DNA of 64,000 nt from Chlorocebus sabaeus (lineage: Eukaryota > Chordata > Mammalia > Primates > Cercopithecidae). A program made the translations under genes and the position numbers. The stretch lies in the NCBI RefSeq assembly GCF_047675955.1, contig NC_132914.1, positions 43,858,521 through 43,922,520 of the forward strand, read 5' to 3'. Below are positions 35,992 through 47,829 of the stretch, one piece after another. Position 1 is the stretch's first letter. Every line of letters begins with the position of its first letter. The notes beneath the pieces are model-generated. The model was given only the letters and a program-made list of their open reading frames with translations. It had not been told where the DNA came from and made no database searches.

Positions 35992-37016
35992 ATGGGGAGA
36001 AACCAGAGCAGAAAAGCTAAAAATTCTAAAAACCAGCGTGCCTCTTCTCCTCCAAATGATCACAGCTCCTCGCGAGCAATGGAACAAAGCTGGATGGAGA
36101 ATGAGTTTGACAAGATGGCAGAAGTAGGCTTCAGAAGTTCAGTAATAACAAACTACTCCGAGCTGAAGGAGGATGTTCAAACCCATTACAAGGAAGCTAA
36201 AAGCCTTGAAAAAATTAGATGAATGGCTAAATAGAATAAACAGCGTGGGGAAGACCTTAAATGACCTGATGGAGCTGAAAACCATGGCACGAGAACTACG
36301 TGACACATGCACAATCTTCAATAGCTAATTCGATCAAGTGGAAGAAAGGGTATCAGTGATTGAATATCAAATTAATGAAATAAAATGAGAAGAGATGTTT
36401 AGAGAGAAAAGAGTAAAAAGAAATGAATAAAGCCTCCAAGAAATATGGGACTATGTGAAAAGACCAAATCTACGTTTGATTGGTGTACCTGAAAGTGATG
36501 GGGAGAATGGAACCAAGTTGGAAAACACTCATCAGGATATTATTCAGGAGAACTTCCCCAACATAGCAAGGCAGGCCAACATTCAAATTCAGGAAATACA
36601 GAGAACACCACAAAGATAGTCCTCGAGAAGAGCAACCCCAAGACATATAATTGTCAGATTCACCAAGGTTGCAATGAAGGAAAAAATGTTAAGGGCAACC
36701 AGAGAGAAAGGCATGGTTACCCACAAAAGGAAGCCCATCAGACTAGCAGCAGATCTCCTGGCAGAAAATCTACAACAAGAAGAAAATGGAGGCCAATATT
36801 CAAATTCTTAAAAAAAGAATTTCAATCCAGAATTTTATATCCAGTCAAACTAAGTTTCATAAGTGAAGGAAAAATAAAATCCTTAACAGACAAGCAAATG
36901 CTGAGAGATTTTTTTTTTTTTACCACAAGGCCTGCCTTACAAGAGCTCCTGAAAGAAGCACTAAATGTTGAAAGGAAAACCAGTACCAGCCACTGCAAAA
37001 ACATGCCAAATTTTAA
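35992..37016 (+). pseudogene. L1PA ORF1, full length but frameshifted
   Basis: RNA-binding chaperone gene of L1. The ATG at 35992 begins MGRNQSRKAKNSK, and the expected TAA is at 37014-37016. The frame is lost after about 76 codons by an indel near 36210, further stops follow (for example near 36326 and 36386), and a T-run expansion at 36910-36921 disrupts the C-terminal domain. The total span of 1025 nt is not a multiple of three. Confidence 0.92.
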
Positions 37017-37078
37017 GACCATCAATGCTGTGAAGAAACTGCATCAACTAACGGTCAAAATAACCAGTTAACATCATA

Positions 37079-40000
37079 ATGACAGGATCAAATTCACACA
37101 TAACAATATTAACCTTACATGTAAATGGGCTAAATGCCCCAATTAAAAGACACAGACTGACAAATTGGATAAAGAGTCAAGACCCATCAGTGTGCTGTAT
37201 TCAGGAGACCCTTCTCACATGAAGAGACATACATAAGCTCAAAATAAAGGGATGGAGGAAGATCTACCAATCAAATGAAAAGCAAAAAAATGCAGGAGTT
37301 GCAATCCTAGTCTCTGATAAAACAGACCTTAAACCAACGAAGATCAAAAGAGACAAAGAAGACCATTACATAATGTTAAAGGGATCAATTCATCAAGATG
37401 AACTAATTATCCTAAATTTATATGCACCCTAAAAATATATATATATATATCCTAAATATACAGGAGCACCCAAATTCATAAAGCAAGTCCTTAGAGACCT
37501 ACAAAGAGACTTAGACTCCCATACAATAATAATGGGAGACTTTAATACCCCACTGTCAATATTAGAAAGATCAATGAGACATAAGGTTGACAGTGATATC
37601 CAGTACTTAAACTCAGCTCTGCACCAAGCAGACCTAATAGACATCTACAGAACTCTCCCCAGCAAATCAACAGAATATATATTATTCTCAGCACCACATT
37701 GTACTTATTCCAAAACTGATCACACAGTTGGAAGTAAAGCACTCCTCAGCAAATGTAAAAAAACAGAAATCACAACAAACTGTCTCTCAGACCACAGTGC
37801 AATCAAACTAGAACTCAGGATTCAGAAACTCGCTCAAAACTGCATAACTACATGGAAACTGAACAATGTGCTCCTGAATGACTACTGGGTAGGTAATGAA
37901 ATGAAGGCAGAAATAAAGACGTTCTTTGAAACCAATGAGAACAAAGACACAACGTACCAGAATCTCTGAGACACATTTAAAGCAGCGGGTAGAGGGAAAT
38001 TTATAGCACTAAATGCCCACAAGAGGAACAGGAAAGATCTAAAATCGACACCCTAACATCACAATGAAAAGAACTAGAGAAACAAGAGCAAACACATTCA
38101 AAAGCTGGCAGAAGGCAAGAAATAACTAAGATCAGAGCAGAACTGAGGGAGATAGAAACACAAAAAACCCTACAAAAAATCAATGAATCCAGGAGCGTTT
38201 TTTTTTTTTTTTTAAAGATCATCCAAATTGATAGACCACTAGTAAGACTAATAAAGAAGAAAAGAGAGAAGAATCAAACAGATGCTATAAAAAATGATAA
38301 AGGGGATATCACCACTGATCCCACAGAAATACAAACTACCATCAGAGAATACTATAAACACCTCTACATAAATATACTAGAAAATCTAGAAGAAATTAAT
38401 AAATTCCTGGACACATACACCCTCCCAAGACTAAACCAGGAAGAAGTGAAATCTCTGAATAGACCAATAACAGGCTCTGAAATTGAGGCAATAATCAATA
38501 GCCTACCAACCAAAAAAAGTCCAAGACCAGATGGATTCACAGCTGATTTCTACCAGAGGTACAAAGAGGAGCTGGTACCATTCCTTCAGAAAATATTCCA
38601 TTCAATAGAAAAAGAGGGAATCCTCCCTAATTCACTTTATGAGGCCAGCATCATCTTGATACCAAAGCATGGTAGAGACACAACAAACAAAGAGAATTTT
38701 AGACCAATATCCCTGAAGAACATCGATGCAAAAATCCTCAATAAAATACTGGCAAACTGAATCCAGCACCACATCACAAAGCTTATTCACCACAATCAAG
38801 TTGACTGCGTCTCTAGGATGCAAGCCTGGTTCAACATATGCAAATCAGTAAATGTAATCCATCACATAAACAGAACCAATGACAAAAACCACATGGTTAT
38901 CTCAATAGATGCAGAAAAGACCTTCAACAAATTCAACATCCCTTCATGTTAAAAACTCTGAATAAACTAGGTATTGATGGAACTTATCTCAAAACAGTAA
39001 GAGCTACTTATGACAAACCTACAGCCAATAGCATATTGAATGGGCAAAAACTGAAATCATTCCATTTGAAAACTGGTACAAGACAGGGATGCCCTCTATC
39101 ACCACTCCTATTCAACATAGTGTTGGAAATCCTGGTTAGGGCAATCAGGCAAGATAAATGAATAAAGGGTATTCAATTAGGAAAATAGGAAGTCAAATTG
39201 TCCCTGTTTGCATATGACATGATTGTATATTTAGAAAACCCCTATCATCTCAGCCCAAAATCTCCTTAAGCTGATAAGCAACTTCAGCAAACTCTCAGGA
39301 TACAAAATCAATGTGCAAAAACCACAACCATTCATATACGCCAAAAACAGACAAACAGAAAGCCAAATCAGAAGTGAACGCCCATTCACGATTGCTACAA
39401 AGAGAATAAAATACCTAGGAATTCAACTTACAAGGGATGTGAAGGACCTCTTCAAGGAGAACTACAAACCACTGCTCAATGAAATGAAAGAGGACACAAA
39501 CAAATGGAAAAACATTCCATGATCATGGATAGGAAGAATCAATATTGTGAAAATGGCCATACTGCCCATGGTAATTTATAGATTCAATGCCATCCCCATT
39601 AAGCTACCAATGACTTTCTTCACAGAATTGGGAAAAACTGCTTTAAAGTTCATATGGAACCAAAAAAGACCTCGCATTGCCAAGACAATCCTAAGCCAAA
39701 AGAATAAAGCAGGAGGCATCATGCTACCTGACTTCAAACTATACTACAAGGCTACAGTAACCAAAACAGCATGGCACTGGTACCAAAACAGAGATATAGA
39801 CCAATGGAACAGAACAGAGTCCTCAGAAATAACACCACACATCTACAACCATCTGATCTTTGACAAACCTGACAAAAACAAGAAATGGGGAAAAGATTAC
39901 CTATTTAATAAGTGGTGCTGGGAAAAATGGCTAGCCATAAGTAGAAAGCTAAAACTGGATCCTTTCCTTACTCCTTATATGAAAATTAATTCAAGATGGA

Positions 40001-40935
40001 TTAGAGACTTAAATGTTAGACCTAAAACCATAAAAACCCTAGAAGAAAACCTAAGTAATACCATTCAGGACATAGGCATGGGCAAGGACTTCATGTCTAA
40101 AACACCAAAAGCAATGGCAACAAAAGCCAAAATTGACAAATGGGATCTAATTAAACTAAAGAGCTTCTGCACAGCAAAAGAAACTACCATCAGAGTGAAC
40201 AGGCAACCTACAGAATGGGAGAAAATTTTTGCAATCTACTCATCTGACAAAGGGCTAATATCCAGAACCTACAAAGAACTCAAACAAATTTACAAGAAAA
40301 AAGCAAACAACCCCATCAAAAAGTGGGCAAAACATATGAACCAACACTTCTTAAAAGAAGACATTATGCAGCCAACAGAGATATGAAAAAATGCTCATCA
40401 TCACTGGCCATCAGAGAAATGCAAATCAAAACCACAATGAGATACCATCTCATGCTAGTTAGAATGTCGATCATTAAAAAGTCAGGAAACAACAAGTGCT
40501 GGAGAGGATGTGGAGAAATAGGAACACTTTTACACTGTTAGTGGGAGTGTAAATTAGTTCAACCACTGTGGAAGACTGTGGCAATTCCTCAAGGATCTAG
40601 AACTAGAAATACCATTTGACCCAGTGATCCCATTACTGGGTATATACCCAAAGGATTATAAATCATGCTACTATAAAGACACATGCACAGGCATGTTTAT
40701 TGCAACACTATTTACAATAGCAAAGACTTGGAACCAACCCAAATGTCCATCAGTGATAGACTGGATTAAGAAAATGTGGCACATATACACCGTGGAATAC
40801 TATGCAGTCATAAAAAAGGATGAGTTCATATCCTTTGAAGGGAAATGGATGAAGCTGGAAACCATCATTCTCAGCAAACTATCACAAGGACAGAAAACCA
40901 AACACTGCATGTTCTCACTCATAAGTGGGAATTGA
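37079..40935 (+). pseudogene. L1PA ORF2, full length with mutated RT active site
   Basis: ATG at 37079, terminal TGA at 40933-40935. The endonuclease region is partly open (37532-37969), and the RT core and C-terminal part keep long open blocks, the longest being 279 codons at 39547-40386. Damage includes an (AT)n insertion at about 37434-37452, a T-run at 38199-38213 inside the region before RT, several stops and frameshifts, and the active-site motif at 39207-39218 reading F-A-Y-D instead of F-A-D-D. Loss of that aspartate would abolish catalysis even if the frame were open. Confidence 0.94.
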
Positions 40936-41136
40936 ACAATGAGAACACTTGGACACAGGATGGGGAACATCACACACTGCGACCTGATGTAGGATGGGGG
41001 ACTGGGTGAGGGACAGCATTAGGAGAAATACCTAATGTAAATGACGAGTTAATGGGTGCAGCAAACCAACATGGCACATGTATACCTATGTAACAAACCT
41101 GCACATTGTGCACATGTACCCTAGAACTTAAAGTAT

Positions 41137-41140
41137 AAAA

Positions 41141-41177
<37 letters not shown>
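41137..41177. repeat. (AATA)n tail of the L1PA element
   Basis: About ten AATA units in place of a pure poly(A) tail, followed by the right target duplication and an A-run at 41193-41206. Confidence 0.95.
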
Positions 41178-41179
<2 letters not shown>

Positions 41180-41195
41180 AAGTCCCAAAAGGAAA

Positions 41196-43545
41196 AAAAA
41201 AAAAAAGCCTGCCAGGGATGACAACAAAGCTCTCCTTCAAAAATGAAAGAGAAATAAAATCTATACCAGATAAGCAAAAACTGAGGGAATTTATTCACCA
41301 CTAGAATGATCCTGCAAGAAATGGTTAAGGGAGTCCTACATCTGGAAGCAAAAGGACAATATCTACATTCATGAAAGCATACAAAAATATAAAACTCACT
41401 AGCAGTGTAAAACTCACAGAGATACAAATGAGACAAAGAAAGAATTCAAATGTTACCACTACAGAAAATCACCAAACTTCAATGATAAACAACACAAGAG
41501 AAATAAAGGGAAAAATGATATACAAAACAACCAGAAAACAATTAATAAAATGACAGAAATAAGCCCTCACCTATAACTAGTAACCAAATGAAAATGAATT
41601 GAATTCCCCACTTAAAAGAGATAAATTGTTTGAATGGATTAAAAAAAAACTTGACTACATGCTGCTTACAAGAAACTTGTTTTAGGTGTAAGGACATACA
41701 TAGACTGAATGTAAAGGGAATGGATAAAAATACTTCACACAAATGGAAACCAAAAGCAAGCAGTAGATATATTTACATCAGATAAAACAGGTTTTAAGTA
41801 AAAAACAATAAAAAGTGACAAAGAGTTTCATAATATGGTGTTAAATAGATCAACTAGCAAAAGGATACAAAAATTCTAAATATATATGCACCCAACACTA
41901 GAGCACCAAGATATATAAGGCAAATATTATTAGTTCAAAAGGGAGATAGGCTCCAATACAATAATAGTTGGGGACTTGAATATCCCATTGTTAGCATTTG
42001 ACAGATCATTTAGACAGGAAATCAACAAAGCAACTTTGGATTTAAACTGCACTTTAAACCAAATGGACCCATGAATGGTGCTGGAAGCCGTTATCCTCAG
42101 CAAACTAACACAGGAACAGAAAACCAGACACCACAGGTTCTCACTTATAAGTGAGAACTGAATGATGAGAGCACATGGACATACTGTGGGGAAACAACAC
42201 ACACTGGGCCCTGTTGGATGGGTGGGTGGGGGAAGGGAGAGCATCAGGAATAATAGCTAATGGACACTGGGCTTAATACCTAAGTGATGGAATGATCTGT
42301 GCAGTAAACCACCATGACACGCATTTACCCATGTAACAAACCTGCACATCCTGCACATGTACCTCTGAAGTTAAAAAAAATGGACCTAACAAACATTTAT
42401 AGAACACTTTATCCAACAGTTGCAGAATACGTATCTTCTCATCAGTGCATAAAGCATTCTCCAGGATAGACCATATGTTAGAACATGAAACAAGTCTGAA
42501 CAAATTTTTAAAAATAAAATTATGTCAAGTGTCTCCTCAGACTACAATGAAATAGAGCTAAAAATCAAGAACAAGAGGAACTTTGAAAACTGTGCATATA
42601 CATAGAAATTAAACAACATGTTCCTGAATAACCACTGAAAGCACAGCTAAGAGCTTATTGCTATAATTTTATGGCACCTACATCAAAAATATAGAAAGAT
42701 TCAAATAAACAACCTAACAATCCACACCAAGGAACCAGAAAAGCAAGAATATCCAAGCTTAAAATTAGTAGAAGAAAATAAATAATAAATGGCAAAGCAG
42801 AACTTAATAAAACAGAGACTGAAAAACAATGATAAAAAGATTAAGAAAACTTGACGTTGGTTTTCTGAAAAGATAAACAAAATTGATAAACTGATAGCTA
42901 GACTAACCAAGAAAGGAGAGAACACCAATAAATAAAATCAGAAATGAAAGAAGAGACATTATAACTGATACCAGAGAAATACAAAATATCATCAGAGACT
43001 ATTATGAACAACTATATGCTAACGAACTTGAAAACTCAGAGGAAATGGATGTATTACTGAATATATACAATTTAACAAGGGTAAATCAGGAAGAAATAGA
43101 AAATATGCACAGAACAATAATGAGTAATGAGATTGAATCAGTAATGGTAAGTCTTCTAATAAATAAAAGCCCAATACTGAAGACTCCACTGATGAATTTT
43201 GCAGAACTTTTAAAGAAGAATTAATGCCAATTCTTCTCAAAGCGTTACAAAAAACTAAAGAGGCAGCTCTTCTTAACTCATTCTAAGGGCCAGCATTACT
43301 CTGATACCAAAACCATACAAGGATACAATAAAAAAAGGAAACTACAGGCTAACATTCCTAATGAGAATAGATGCAAACATCTTCGACCAAATACTAGGCA
43401 ACCAACTCCAACAGCACATCAAAAAGATAATACACCATGATCAAGTAGGATTCATCTCATGGATGCAAGGATGATTCAACATACACAAATCAATAAATGT
43501 GTGAACCCAGAATGGAGAACCCAGACGTAAATACACATGTTTTCG
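41196..43545 (+). pseudogene. Old L1 ORF1 end and ORF2 N-terminal part
   Basis: Resumes the host L1 after the L1PA insertion: the end of ORF1, the spacer, then the ORF2 endonuclease region (about 41640-42600) and the approach to the RT domain ('gatcaagtaggattcatctc', 43440). At 43499/43500 the sequence jumps from the early RT region to 'gaacccagaatggagaaccc', which lies well downstream in L1 ORF2, so most of the RT core is deleted. Many stops. Confidence 0.75.
42070..42377 (+). mobile_element. Short 5'-truncated L1 3' end inside old L1 ORF2
   Basis: About 308 bp of L1 3' sequence ('ggaagccgttatcctcagca', 'gtaacaaacctgcacatcct') ending in an A-run. Flanked by the 9-bp direct repeat AAATGGACC at 42061-42069 and 42378-42386. 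The host ORF2 sequence is continuous across it. Confidence 0.9.
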
Positions 43546-43550
43546 ACAGC

Positions 43551-43914
43551 TCTATTAGTCTGTTTTCATGCTGCTGATAAAGACATACCCGAGACTGGGA
43601 AGAAAAAGAGGTTTAATGAACTTACAGTTCCACACGGCTGGGGAGGCCCCACAATCATGGGAGAAAACAAGGAGGAGAACATCACTCTTACATGGATGGC
43701 AGCAGGCAAAGAGAGAGCTTGTGCAGGGAAACTCCCCCTTATGAAACCATCAGATCTTGTGACTGAGACTTATTCACTATCACAAGAACAACAGGGGAAA
43801 GACCCGTCCCCATGATTCAATTATCTCCCACCAGGTCCCTCCAACAACACTTAGGAATTGTGGGAGCTACAATTCAAGATGAGAGCTGGATAGGGACACA
43901 GCCAAACCATATGA
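43551..43914 (-). mobile_element. MaLR 3' LTR
   Basis: Complete LTR read on the minus strand from TCATATGGTTTGGC (43914) to 'gactaataga' (43551). It carries the typical 'gtgattggaatc'-class body and terminal 'ccagtctcgggtatgtctt'. Confidence 0.9.
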
Positions 43915-45071
43915 TTCCGCCCCAGGCTCCTCCCAAATCTCATGTCCTCACATTTCAAAACCAATCATGCCTTCCCAACAGTCCCCCAAAATCTTAACTC
44001 ATTTCAGCATTAACACAAAAGCCCACAATCCAAAGTCTCATCTGAGACAAGGCAAGTCCCTTCCGCCTATAATCCTATAAAATCAAAAGTAAGGTGGTTA
44101 TTTTCTAGAAACAATGGAGGTACAAGTATTGGGTAAATACAACCATTCCACATGGGAGAAATTGGCTAAAACAAAGGGGCTATAGGCCCCATGCAAATCT
44201 GAAATCCAGCAGGGCAGTCAAATCTTAAAGCTCCAGAATGATCTCCTTTGACTCCATGTCTCACATCCAGGCCACGCTGATGCAAGAGGTGGGCTCCCAT
44301 AGTCTTGGGCAGCTCTGCCCCTGTGGTTTTGCACAGTACAGCTTCCCTCCAGGCTGCTTTCACAGGCTAGCACTGAGTGTCCACAGCTTTTCCAGGGGAA
44401 CAGTGCAAACTGTCAGCAGATCTACCATTCTGGGTTCTGGAGGACAGTGGCCCTCTTCTCACAGCTCCGCTAGGTGGTGCCCCAGTAGGGACTCTGTGTA
44501 GGGGCTCCAAAATTTCCCTTCTGCACTGCTCTAGGAGAGGTTCTCCATGAGGGCCCAGACCCTGCAGCAAACTTTTGCCTGGGCATCCAGACATTTCCAT
44601 ACATTCTCTGAAATCTAGACAGAGGTTCCCAAACCCCAATTCTTTACTTCTGTGCACTAGCAGGCTCAACACCACATGGAACCTGCCAAGGCCTGGGGCT
44701 TGCATCCTCTGAAGGCACAGCCTGAGGTGTACTTTGGCCCCTTTTAGTCATGGCTGGAGCAGCTGGAACATGGGGCACCAAGTCCCTAGACTGTACACAG
44801 CATGGGGTCCCTTCCCAGCCCATGAAACCACTTTTTTCTCCTAGGCCTCCAGGCCTGTGATGGAAGGGGCTGCCATGAAGACCTCTGACATGCAATGGAG
44901 ATATTTTCCCCATTGTCCTGGGGATTAACATTTGGCTTCTCATTACTTATGCACATTTCTGCAGTGGCTTGAATTTCTCCTCAGAAAATGGGATTTTCTT
45001 TCCTATCACATTGTCAAGCTGCAAATTTTCTGAATTTTTATGCACTCCTTCCCTTATTAAACTGAATGCCT

Positions 45072-45440
45072 TTAACAGAACCCAAGTGACCTCTTGAGTG
45101 CTTTGCTACTTAGAAATTTTTCTACCAGATATCCTAAATCATCTCTCTCAAAATCAAAGTTCCACAAATCTCTAGGGCAGGAGCAAAATGCCACCAGTCT
45201 TTCTGCTAAAACATAACAAGGGTCACCTTTGCTCCAGTTCCCAAAAGGTTCCTCATTTCCATCTGAGACCACCTCAGCCTGGACTTTAATTATCATATCA
45301 CAACCAGCATTTTGGGCAAAGTCATTCAACAAGTCTCTAGAAAGTTCCAAATGTTCCCACATTTTCCTGTCTTCTTCTGAGCCCTCCAAACCTTTCCCTC
45401 CAAATTGAATCATGAAGGGTGGGGAAAGATCTGCCCTCAT
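45072..45440 (-). pseudogene. MaLR gag-like open frame, 122 codons
   Basis: On the minus strand, 122 codons run open from an ATG at 45440 to a stop at 45072. The downstream 110 codons belong to the MaLR internal coding region (an ERVL-type gag-like protein; internal residues include WEHLELSRDLL). The first codons come from the truncated LTR, because the 5' LTR/internal junction is deleted, so the present start is fortuitous. Further toward the 3' LTR the frame is broken. No function expected. Confidence 0.6.
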
Positions 45441-45539
45441 GATTCAGTTACCTCCCACCGGGTCCCTCCCACAACACATGGGAATGAGGGAGCTAAAATT
45501 CAAGATGAGGGTTGGGTGGGGACACAGCTAAACCATATC
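45405..45539 (-). mobile_element. MaLR 5' LTR, truncated
   Basis: Only the first 130 or so bases of the LTR remain: minus strand TGATATGGTTTAGCTG from 45539 to about 45410. The rest of the LTR and the first part of the internal region are missing. Confidence 0.85.
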
Positions 45540-45549
45540 AACAGCCAAC

Positions 45550-45584
<35 letters not shown>

Positions 45585-45784
45585 TTTTTGAGACCAGGTC
45601 TCACTCTCTTGTCCAGGCTGAAGTGCAGTGGCACAATCACGGCTCACTGTAGCCTTGACTTTCCAAACTCAGGTGTTACTTCTACCACAGACTCCCAAGT
45701 AGCTGGGATCACAGGCATGGACCACTATGCCCAGCTAAATTTTTAAATTATTTGCATAGATGGAGTCTCCCTTTGTTGACCAGG
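45550..45784 (-). mobile_element. AluJ-like, 5' part missing, with long (TTTA)n tail
   Basis: Starts with (TTTA)9-10 at 45550-45587 and runs through the right monomer and part of the left one, stopping after 'ccctttgttgaccaggt'. L1 sequence 'ccaact' on both sides (45544-45549 and about 45786) is the likely target duplication. Confidence 0.85.
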
Positions 45785-47455
45785 TTCCAACTGATTTTTG
45801 ACAAAGGCAAGAACATACATTGGGGAAAGGACACCCTCTTCAATAAAAGGTGTTGGGAAAACTGGATAACGATATACCAAAAAAAGAAATGAATTTCCTG
45901 TCTCTCTCTCACCATATAAAAAATCAAAATGAATTACAGACTTGAGTGTATGACTCAAAACTATAACACTACTAGAAGAAAATATAAGGGAAATGCTTCA
46001 GGACATTGGTATAAGCAAAGACTTTGTGGCTAAGACCCCAAACGCACAGACAATAAAAACAAAACAAGATAAATGGGACTATATTAAACTGAAAATCTTC
46101 TGCAAAGCAAATGCAACAATCAACAGAGTGAAGAGACACCTGCAGAATGAGAGAAAATAGTTGCAAAGTATTTATCTGACAAGGAACTAATATCCAGAAT
46201 ATACAGGAATTCAATTTAACTGTGAAAAAATGTAATATCAAAACATGAGCAAAGGATATAAATAGATATTTCTCAAAAAAAGACATACAAGAGGCTCACA
46301 CCTGTAATCCCAGCACTTTGGGAGGCCGAGGCGGGTGGATCACAAGGTCAGGAGATTTAGACCATCCTGGCCAACATGGTGAAACTCCATCTCTACTAAA
46401 AATACAAAAATTAGCTGGGTATGGTGGTGTGCACCTGTAATCCCAGTTACTTGGGAGGCTGAGGCAGGAGAATCGCTTGAACCTGGGGGGTGGAGGTTGC
46501 AGTGAGCTGAGATTGTGCCACTGCACTCCAGCCTGGAGACAGACCGAGACTCCATCTCAAAAAAAGAAAACCAAAAACAAAAACAAAAACAACATAACTA
46601 ATCATCAAGGAAATACAAATTAAACTGCAATGATGTATCACCCCACCCCAGTTAGAATGGCTATTATAAAAATTATTAACAAATTCTGGCAAGGATGTGG
46701 AAAAGAGAAGTTACCCGCTGTTGGTGGGAATGTAAATTAGTACAGCCATTATGGAAAATAGTAAGGTGGTTTCTCAGAAAACTGAAAATAGAGCTACCAT
46801 ATGATCCAGCAATCCCACTAATGGGTATTTATTCAAAAGAAAGGAAATCGGTATATCAAAAGAACACCTGCACACTATGTTGATTGTAGCACTATTCACA
46901 GTACTTAATATATGGAATCAACCTAAGTGTCCATCAACAGATTAATAAGGAAAATGTGGTATATAAACATAATGGAATACTATTCAGACATAAAAACAGA
47001 AATCCTGCCATTTGCTGCAACATAAATGGAGCTGGAAGTCACAGGCACAGAAAGACGAATAACAGATGTTCTCACTTATATGTGGGAGCTAAAACAGTTG
47101 ATCTCATGGAGGTAAAGAGTAGAATGATAGTTACCACAGGTTGGGAAGGGTCAAGGTAGGGGGATGAAGAGAGGTTGATTAATGGGTAATCAACATTAGT
47201 TTGATAGAATGAGTAAGTTCTGGTGTTCAATAGTACAGTAGGGTGCCTATAATTCACAATTTATTGTATATTTCAAAATAGCTAGAAGAGATTTTCTATG
47301 TTCCCTACACAAAGTAATGATAAATGTTGGAGATGATGTATATCCTGAATACTCTGATTTGATCATTATACATTGTATGGATGTATCCAAATATCACATG
47401 TACCCCATAATAAGTACAATTATTATGTATCAATTAAAATTTTTTAAAATAAAAA
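45785..47455 (+). mobile_element. Old L1 (L1MA-like) ORF2 C-terminus and 3' UTR
   Basis: 'caactgatttttgacaaagg' opens the C-terminal part of ORF2. It runs with stops to about 47090, then an L1MA-type 3' UTR ('catcaacagattaataagga' precedes it; 'gttgattaatgggtaatcaa' lies within) and an A-rich end at 47440-47455. An Alu interrupts it. Confidence 0.85.
46283..46590 (+). mobile_element. AluS-like, sense, first bases missing
   Basis: Begins at 'ggctcacacctgtaatccca', i.e. lacking about the first 12 Alu bases, with an A-rich (CAAAAA)n tail to 46590. Inserted in the C-terminal part of the old L1 ORF2. Confidence 0.93.
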
Positions 47456-47460
47456 AAGCA

Positions 47461-47700
47461 GATTCAAATCAGGCAGTCTGGGTTCAAACCCAGGCTCTGC
47501 CCTGTGCTGGCTGTATGACCTTGGGCAAGTTACTTTACCATGTTGTCGATCAATTTCCTTGCCTGTAAAGTGCGGATTATAACAGCTCCTGCTCATAATG
47601 TTCTTGTGAAAATTAAGTGAATTAATGTACATAAAGCCTCTAGAATAGCACCACATAGAAAGAGCCAAGTGAATCCTAGCTATCATCATTATCATTACTA
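47461..47700 (+). mobile_element. MIR SINE, nearly complete
   Basis: 'ggcagtctgggttcaaaccc', 'tgtatgaccttgggcaagtt' and 'gaattaatgtacataaagcc' through 'atcatcattatcatt'. One of the best preserved MIRs here. Confidence 0.92.
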
Positions 47701-47788
47701 CTTGAGTCGTTAAAGATATGTGCTCCTCTGATCAGTTGAAGTTGCAAAACACACAAGCTGTCAGGCACACATGCACACATTAGTATGT

Positions 47789-47821
47789 ATACACACACAC
47801 ACATACACACACACACACACG
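47789..47821. repeat. (CA)n microsatellite
   Basis: Two CA runs separated by a T, within a longer CA/TG-rich stretch from 47765. Likely polymorphic. Confidence 0.9.
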
Positions 47822-47829
47822 TTACACAT

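Larger units (their letters stand above)
34955..41177 (+). mobile_element. Full-length L1PA-type LINE-1
   Basis: About 6.2 kb from the 5' UTR start ('ggccgttccaagatggtc') through ORF1, ORF2 and a 3' UTR to an (AATA)n tail. Probable target duplication, diverged by three or four changes: 'aaaagtgtcaaggga' at about 34942-34956 and 'aaaagtcccaaaagga' at about 41178-41193. Host L1 sequence continues on both sides. Intact in length but with broken ORFs. Relatively old within L1PA by its divergence from the copy at 1-4488 (roughly 10 percent by eye). Confidence 0.93.
43551..45539 (-). mobile_element. MaLR (THE1/MST-type) provirus, antisense
   Basis: ERVL-MaLR element of about 2 kb: a 3' LTR (43551-43914), MaLR internal sequence, and a truncated 5' LTR (45405-45539). 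A perfect 5-bp target duplication, ACAGC, flanks it at 43546-43550 and 45540-45544, as expected for this superfamily. It interrupts the C-terminal part of the host L1 ORF2. Confidence 0.93.
31622..47455 (+). mobile_element. Old L1 (L1PB/L1MA-type), near full-length host of six insertions
   Basis: A 5' UTR starts at about 31622 ('gggaggagtggcttcaagat'). It continues through ORF1 (about 34190-34956 and 41196-41400), ORF2 (about 41450-43545 and 45785 onward) and an L1MA-like 3' UTR ending in an A-rich tail near 47455. Removing the inserts (Alu 32064-32363, L1PA 34955-41177, L1 tail 42070-42377, MaLR 43551-45539, Alu 45550-45784, Alu 46283-46590) brings the pieces into continuous L1 order. The exception is a deletion at 43499/43500 that removes most of the reverse-transcriptase core. 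That all pieces are one insertion is inferred from order and matching breakpoints. Confidence 0.8.

Noticed and set aside
39547..40386. 279-codon open block of L1 ORF2 as a sign of an active element
   Set aside because: The same ORF2 has upstream stops, an (AT)n insertion, a T-run expansion and a destroyed catalytic aspartate.
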